Positions 5,600 to 8,177 of a DNA stretch of 8,177 bases are shown one piece after another. The translations under genes and the position numbers were made by a program. The notes under the pieces were generated by a model that saw nothing but the letters and a program-made list of their open reading frames with translations, was not told the origin of the DNA and ran no database searches. The stretch covers positions 1 through 8,177 of the forward strand of contig JAGVEP010000143.1 of assembly GCA_020058145.1 (NCBI GenBank), read 5' to 3'. The stretch comes from Phycisphaerae bacterium (GTDB lineage Bacteria; Planctomycetota; Phycisphaerae; UBA1845; Fen-1342). Position 1 is the stretch's first letter; every line of letters begins with the position of its first letter.

Positions 5600-7549
5600 T
5601 CAATACAGCTTGATCCCGAACTGTTCGGCGAGCACTTCCGCCGCCATTAGCGCCACCCCGATCAGGGCTGCCCCGGCGACGACGCCGGCACAAATCGACT
5701 CCTGGTTCTGCACGAAGACGGAGTTCATGCGCTGCTCGGGTTTTGGCCAGATTCTGCTCAGGACCCAGAAAACAAACGAACCGAGGAACATGGCCAGGCA
5801 TGTTTGGAAGGTGATCACGAACGCCAAGCCGATGCCGACGGGCGAGATGGGGAACTTGCCCTTGCTGCCGGAGCGGACGAGTTCAAGGACGATGCCGAGC
5901 ACGGCGCCAATCGCAGCGCCCCAGATGGCCGTCGTTGGCAACTGGCTGAGCCCCTTGGTGAGAATCTCCGCCACGGCCCGCCAGACGGTGGCCGCGGGGT
6001 ATGGGTATTGCTCGCTAATCAACCCCGCCGGGTTATTTCTCAAAAATAGCGGATAGAACACGGCGACCGAGAAGATCGCTCCGGAGAAGGCGCCGACCAC
6101 GTGGCCTAGGGCCTGGAGGCGCGGCTTGCCGCCGAGCATGTAGCCGGGCTTGATGTTTTGGATCAGATTCGACGCGCTGCCGGCCACTTCGGCCGAAATG
6201 CCGGCCGTCGCGATGTTTGTGGTGATGTTGCCGGGGGCCAGCGCGCCGTAGACCAGTTGCGTGAGTTTGCCGAGAGCGCCGGTAGGCGTTATGGACGTGA
6301 GGGCGGTCGAGTTGACGCCAATCAGCGTGAAGATGAAGACCATCGGGATGGCGACGACGCCGAGCCAGATCTGCACGCCGAAGAACCAATGGGCCATCCA
6401 CACGACGTACGCACCGACGATGGGGACCCCAATCAGCGACACCCACAGCGGCAATTCGATATGCCGCAGGCAGTCCTCGCCGCCGGCCTTTCGCCGCCTG
6501 AGTCCCTTGAACGCAGTGAGCAGCGTTTGCGGCTTGGCGAAGAACGAGTAGAGCGAGGCCGTGGTCATCATGGCCACGCCGCACCACAGGGCCCACGTGG
6601 CGATGGCGCGGAAGCCGACATGCGTGACTCCGGCGGCGTCGATGGTGGTGCGAATGTCGCCGTGCTGGATCATCAGCGGCGCGAGAATGAAGTAGTTGAT
6701 GACGGCCCCGATCATCAGCGACACGCCGGTGCGGATGCCCATGAGGCCGCCCGCGCCGATCATCGCCAGGTCGAGTTCGGGGCGGATCGTCAATTCGCGC
6801 AGCGGCGTGCCGAGCACATTCGGCATCCACCAGCCGTATTTGGCGGCAAGACCGTAGTACCATTCGTCGAAGAACTCGGGGATCGCCAGGAACCCGACCT
6901 TGATTTTCGTCAGCCAGGCGTGAACCGCGGCCCACTGCCCGAACTTGGCGAGGCCGGCCAGCAAGCCGAACACGACCAGCAGCTTCGCGGGTAAGACCGA
7001 CCGGCTGTCCTCCGCGCTGTGCAGGGTCTCCATGACCACACCCGCGGCGCGGCCCTCGGGGAACGGAAGCTGGTCCTCGTTGATAAAACGCCGTTTGAGC
7101 GGGAACGCGAACAGCACCCCCAGCACCGCGAGCCCCAGCAGCCACATGAGCATCTGCCACCACGGGACCACCGTGTTGGTGATGATCATGTACGCCGCCA
7201 TGCTCGCGATCAGCGGGCCGTTCATGTACCCGGCGGAGCAGGCGATCGACTGGAGGACGTTGCTTTCGAGCACGTGGTAGTTCTTGCCCAGCCCGAGCGC
7301 GGAGAGCGCCTTGAACATCACAAACGCCAGGATGACCGCGGTAATCGCGACTCCCAGCGACCAGCCGGCCTTGGCGCCCACGTAGAGGTTGGTGATCGAG
7401 AGCAGGCCGCCGAGGAGAAAACCGGTGACGACGACGCGGAGCGTGAATTGCGGCACGTCGCCCTGGTAGACGTTTTCGAGCCACCAGCGGTCCTTTTCGG
7501 CTGGGCTAAGGGTCTGGATTTGCTCGTCGGTGAGTTGTTTAATGGCCAT
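5600..7549 (-). CDS. OPT-family oligopeptide transporter
   Basis: This 649-aa polytopic inner-membrane protein has the usual length for prokaryotic OPT carriers, which import small peptides or metal-chelating amino acids by coupling to the ion gradient; the cargo here is unknown. A soluble N-terminus (1-35) precedes about 14-16 hydrophobic segments. Family-type motifs are TNLYVGAKAGWSLG (53-66), EDQLPFPEGRAAGVVMETL (158-176), GAGGLMGIRTGVSLMIGA (265-282), NSTALTSITPTGALG (413-427) and SASNLIQNIKPGYMLGG (458-474). The C-terminus has GIGLAF (572-577) and AGVVAGAALIGVAL (621-634). The ATG at 7549 is preferred over a TTG nine codons upstream because GGAGG (7561-7565) and the promoter fit it; the spacing of 11 nt is slightly long. 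It ends in two consecutive in-frame stops, then the 7-mer hairpin. Confidence 0.94.
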   Translation of the reverse strand: MAIKQLTDEQIQTLSPAEKDRWWLENVYQGDVPQFTLRVVVTGFLLGGLLSITNLYVGAKAGWSLGVAITAVILAFVMFKALSALGLGKNYHVLESNVLQSIACSAGYMNGPLIASMAAYMIITNTVVPWWQMLMWLLGLAVLGVLFAFPLKRRFINEDQLPFPEGRAAGVVMETLHSAEDSRSVLPAKLLVVFGLLAGLAKFGQWAAVHAWLTKIKVGFLAIPEFFDEWYYGLAAKYGWWMPNVLGTPLRELTIRPELDLAMIGAGGLMGIRTGVSLMIGAVINYFILAPLMIQHGDIRTTIDAAGVTHVGFRAIATWALWCGVAMMTTASLYSFFAKPQTLLTAFKGLRRRKAGGEDCLRHIELPLWVSLIGVPIVGAYVVWMAHWFFGVQIWLGVVAIPMVFIFTLIGVNSTALTSITPTGALGKLTQLVYGALAPGNITTNIATAGISAEVAGSASNLIQNIKPGYMLGGKPRLQALGHVVGAFSGAIFSVAVFYPLFLRNNPAGLISEQYPYPAATVWRAVAEILTKGLSQLPTTAIWGAAIGAVLGIVLELVRSGSKGKFPISPVGIGLAFVITFQTCLAMFLGSFVFWVLSRIWPKPEQRMNSVFVQNQESICAGVVAGAALIGVALMAAEVLAEQFGIKLY

Positions 7550-7590
7550 GGCGACGGGGACCTCCAGGGGGACCAATCAGACAGCGCCGC

Positions 7591-7619
7591 ATTCTGGATA
7601 ATCGCGGCGGGTTTGTCAA
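7591..7619 (-). promoter_or_regulatory. Promoter candidate for the OPT transporter gene
   Basis: On the minus strand a perfect TTGACA (7614-7619) is followed after exactly 17 nt by CAGAAT (7591-7596; four of six). The predicted transcript begins about 35 nt before the ATG at 7549. This is the best -35 match near any gene in the window. Confidence 0.55.
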
Positions 7620-7631
7620 AAAGACCCGCGC

Positions 7632-7660
7632 TTGTCGCCGCCAGCGCAGCCCGACATAAT
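7632..7660 (+). promoter_or_regulatory. Divergent promoter candidate for the 78-aa OPT-like ORF
   Basis: TTGTCG (7632-7637; four of six) and CATAAT (7655-7660; five of six) are separated by 17 nt. The -35 lies only 12 nt from the -35 of the oppositely directed OPT promoter, so the two would be back to back. The predicted leader before the ATG at 7717 is about 50 nt. Confidence 0.45.
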
Positions 7661-7716
7661 CCGCCCCCGACGCACCGCCTGGCACGACTCTAGCCGCAGA
7701 GACAGGATGTTCCCGG

Positions 7717-7953
7717 ATGCCGCGCACACCTGACCACGGCCCGGCGCTGACCCCGGCCGCCGGGCTCGGGTTGGCGTTCACGTTCCAGTGGTACACGGCG
7801 CTACTGTTTTTCCTGTGTGCGGTCATCGGGTGGGTCGTCGAGAAGAAGCGGCCCAAGCTGTTCGAGGACTACGCCTTCACCGTGGCGTCCGGTGTCATCG
7901 CCGGCGAGAGCCTCATGGGCGTCGCCGTCGCGTTCTGGCGCGCCGGGCCGTAG
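7717..7953 (+). CDS. 78-aa ORF equal to the C-terminal end of an OPT transporter
   Basis: Two hydrophobic segments (about 15-41 and 55-74) flank a basic linker, EKKRPK. Residues 16-47 align without gaps to residues 572-603 of the neighbouring OPT protein with 13 of 32 identities (GLGLAF/GIGLAF, GWV/FWV, RPK/WPK). Residues 58-72 (SGVIAGESLMGVAVA) match 621-635 at 8 of 15. The rest of an OPT protein is missing: in-frame upstream sequence reaches a TAA at 7657-7659. AGGA (7704-7707) lies 9 nt before the ATG, and a promoter candidate lies at 7632-7660. Either this is the remnant of a deleted OPT paralogue or an expressed two-helix membrane protein. Homology to OPT C-termini is well supported; function is not. 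Confidence 0.6.
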   Translation: MPRTPDHGPALTPAAGLGLAFTFQWYTALLFFLCAVIGWVVEKKRPKLFEDYAFTVASGVIAGESLMGVAVAFWRAGP

Positions 7954-8065
7954 ATTTGGCAGGAGATGTTTGGTTGACGGAGCGGTTCGCTGTGTGTGAA
8001 GGGCGCAGCGATATACCGCACGGCCGACACGGGGGGCGGCCGCTGCCGCGTCCCATAGGGGGGGT

Positions 8066-8075
8066 CGGCCGCTAC
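8066..8075 (+). repeat. GGCCGCTAC dispersed-element copy
   Basis: CGGCCGCTAC matches the copy at 3793-3802 exactly and the copies at 8-17 and 8168-8177 in nine of ten bases. A degenerate relative (CGGCCGCTGC) lies at 8037-8046. Confidence 0.6.
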
Positions 8076-8081
8076 AGGCTA

Positions 8082-8143
8082 ATCCGAGCCGACTGCGCGA
8101 GCGGTCGGAGAAGTGTCCGCGAGCTCGCGCTCGCGGCTCGGAT
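8082..8143. repeat. Nested inverted repeats with a 12-bp palindrome
   Basis: ATCCGAGCCG (8082-8091) pairs perfectly with CGGCTCGGAT (8134-8143). CGCGAGCG (8096-8103) pairs with CGCTCGCG (8128-8135), an alternative sharing two bases with the first. CGCGAGCTCGCG (8118-8129) is a perfect palindrome. The region could form several competing hairpins or a cruciform; the role is unknown. Confidence 0.65.
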
Positions 8144-8150
8144 ATCCGGA

Positions 8151-8177
8151 CGGCCGCGCGGAGGCGCGGGCCGCTAC
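8151..8177 (+). repeat. Dispersed hairpin element, truncated by the window end
   Basis: CCGCGC (8154-8159) and GCGCGG (8164-8169) form a perfect stem around GGAG. It extends by CGG/CCG (8151-8153 with 8171-8173) across one bulged G (8170), then CTAC. The last 15 bases (8163-8177) are identical to 3-17, so this appears to be the fuller form of the element that opens the window. Confidence 0.65.

Larger units (their letters stand above)
7954..8177. other. Non-coding right end made of dispersed repeats
   Basis: No gene is seen. It contains related blocks ending in GGCCGCT (about 8010-8045, 8055-8075 and 8141-8177) and a nested inverted-repeat region (8081-8143). The window stops inside the last block. 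Confidence 0.5.

Noticed and set aside
6033..7484. 483-aa minus-strand ORF in another frame of the OPT gene
   Set aside because: Arg/His-rich shadow with no hydrophobic pattern, while the overlapping frame has clear OPT motifs.
1..8177. tRNA, rRNA, transposase or integrase genes
   Set aside because: Looked for on both strands; no tRNA-like fold, conserved rRNA segment or transposase motif was recognised.

Overview
The window looks like chromosomal DNA from a high-GC planctomycete, most likely Phycisphaerae or a relative. The best evidence is the secreted protein at 646-1527. It ends in two dockerin-like Ca-binding loops of the form D-x-N-x-D-...-DFDDINPFV, a C-terminus typical of planctomycete exported proteins. 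A cytoplasmic phosphodiesterase-superfamily/TPR fusion and structured intergenic repeats also fit. This assignment comes from recognised sequence style and was not checked by a database search.

Layout. 1-645: mostly non-coding, with a 46-bp tandem hairpin repeat, one doubtful small ORF and the leader of the first gene. 646-1527 (+): exported dockerin-repeat protein. 1624-3684 (+): alkaline-phosphatase/phosphodiesterase-superfamily enzyme fused to TPRs. 3799-4047 (-): 82-aa acidic protein of unknown function. 4294-5421 (-): class-V aminotransferase-fold PLP enzyme. 5600-7549 (-): OPT-family transporter. 7717-7953 (+): 78-aa ORF matching only the extreme C-terminus of an OPT transporter. 7954-8177: repeats only.

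Expression. The two + strand genes at the left may be co-transcribed (96-nt gap with a small GC hairpin). Each minus-strand gene has its own sigma70-like promoter candidate with its -10 about 42-46 nt before the ATG, so they need not be an operon. The 167-nt gap between the OPT gene and the 78-aa ORF has back-to-back promoter candidates. No shared pathway is evident. OPT proteins import peptides or metal chelates and the PLP enzyme probably acts on an amino acid, but linking them is speculative.

Most unusual content. There are two hairpins built from short tandem units. One, of 8-mers, has a perfect 43-bp stem (4154-4196 with 4220-4262). The other, of 7-mers, has a perfect 18-bp stem (5502-5519 with 5566-5583). 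Each lies just 3' of a minus-strand stop codon, and the third minus-strand gene ends inside a 12-bp palindrome. A dispersed element ending in GGCCGCTAC occurs between genes and at both window ends, which share 15 identical bases. The stand-alone OPT C-terminal ORF is the most interesting protein-level observation.
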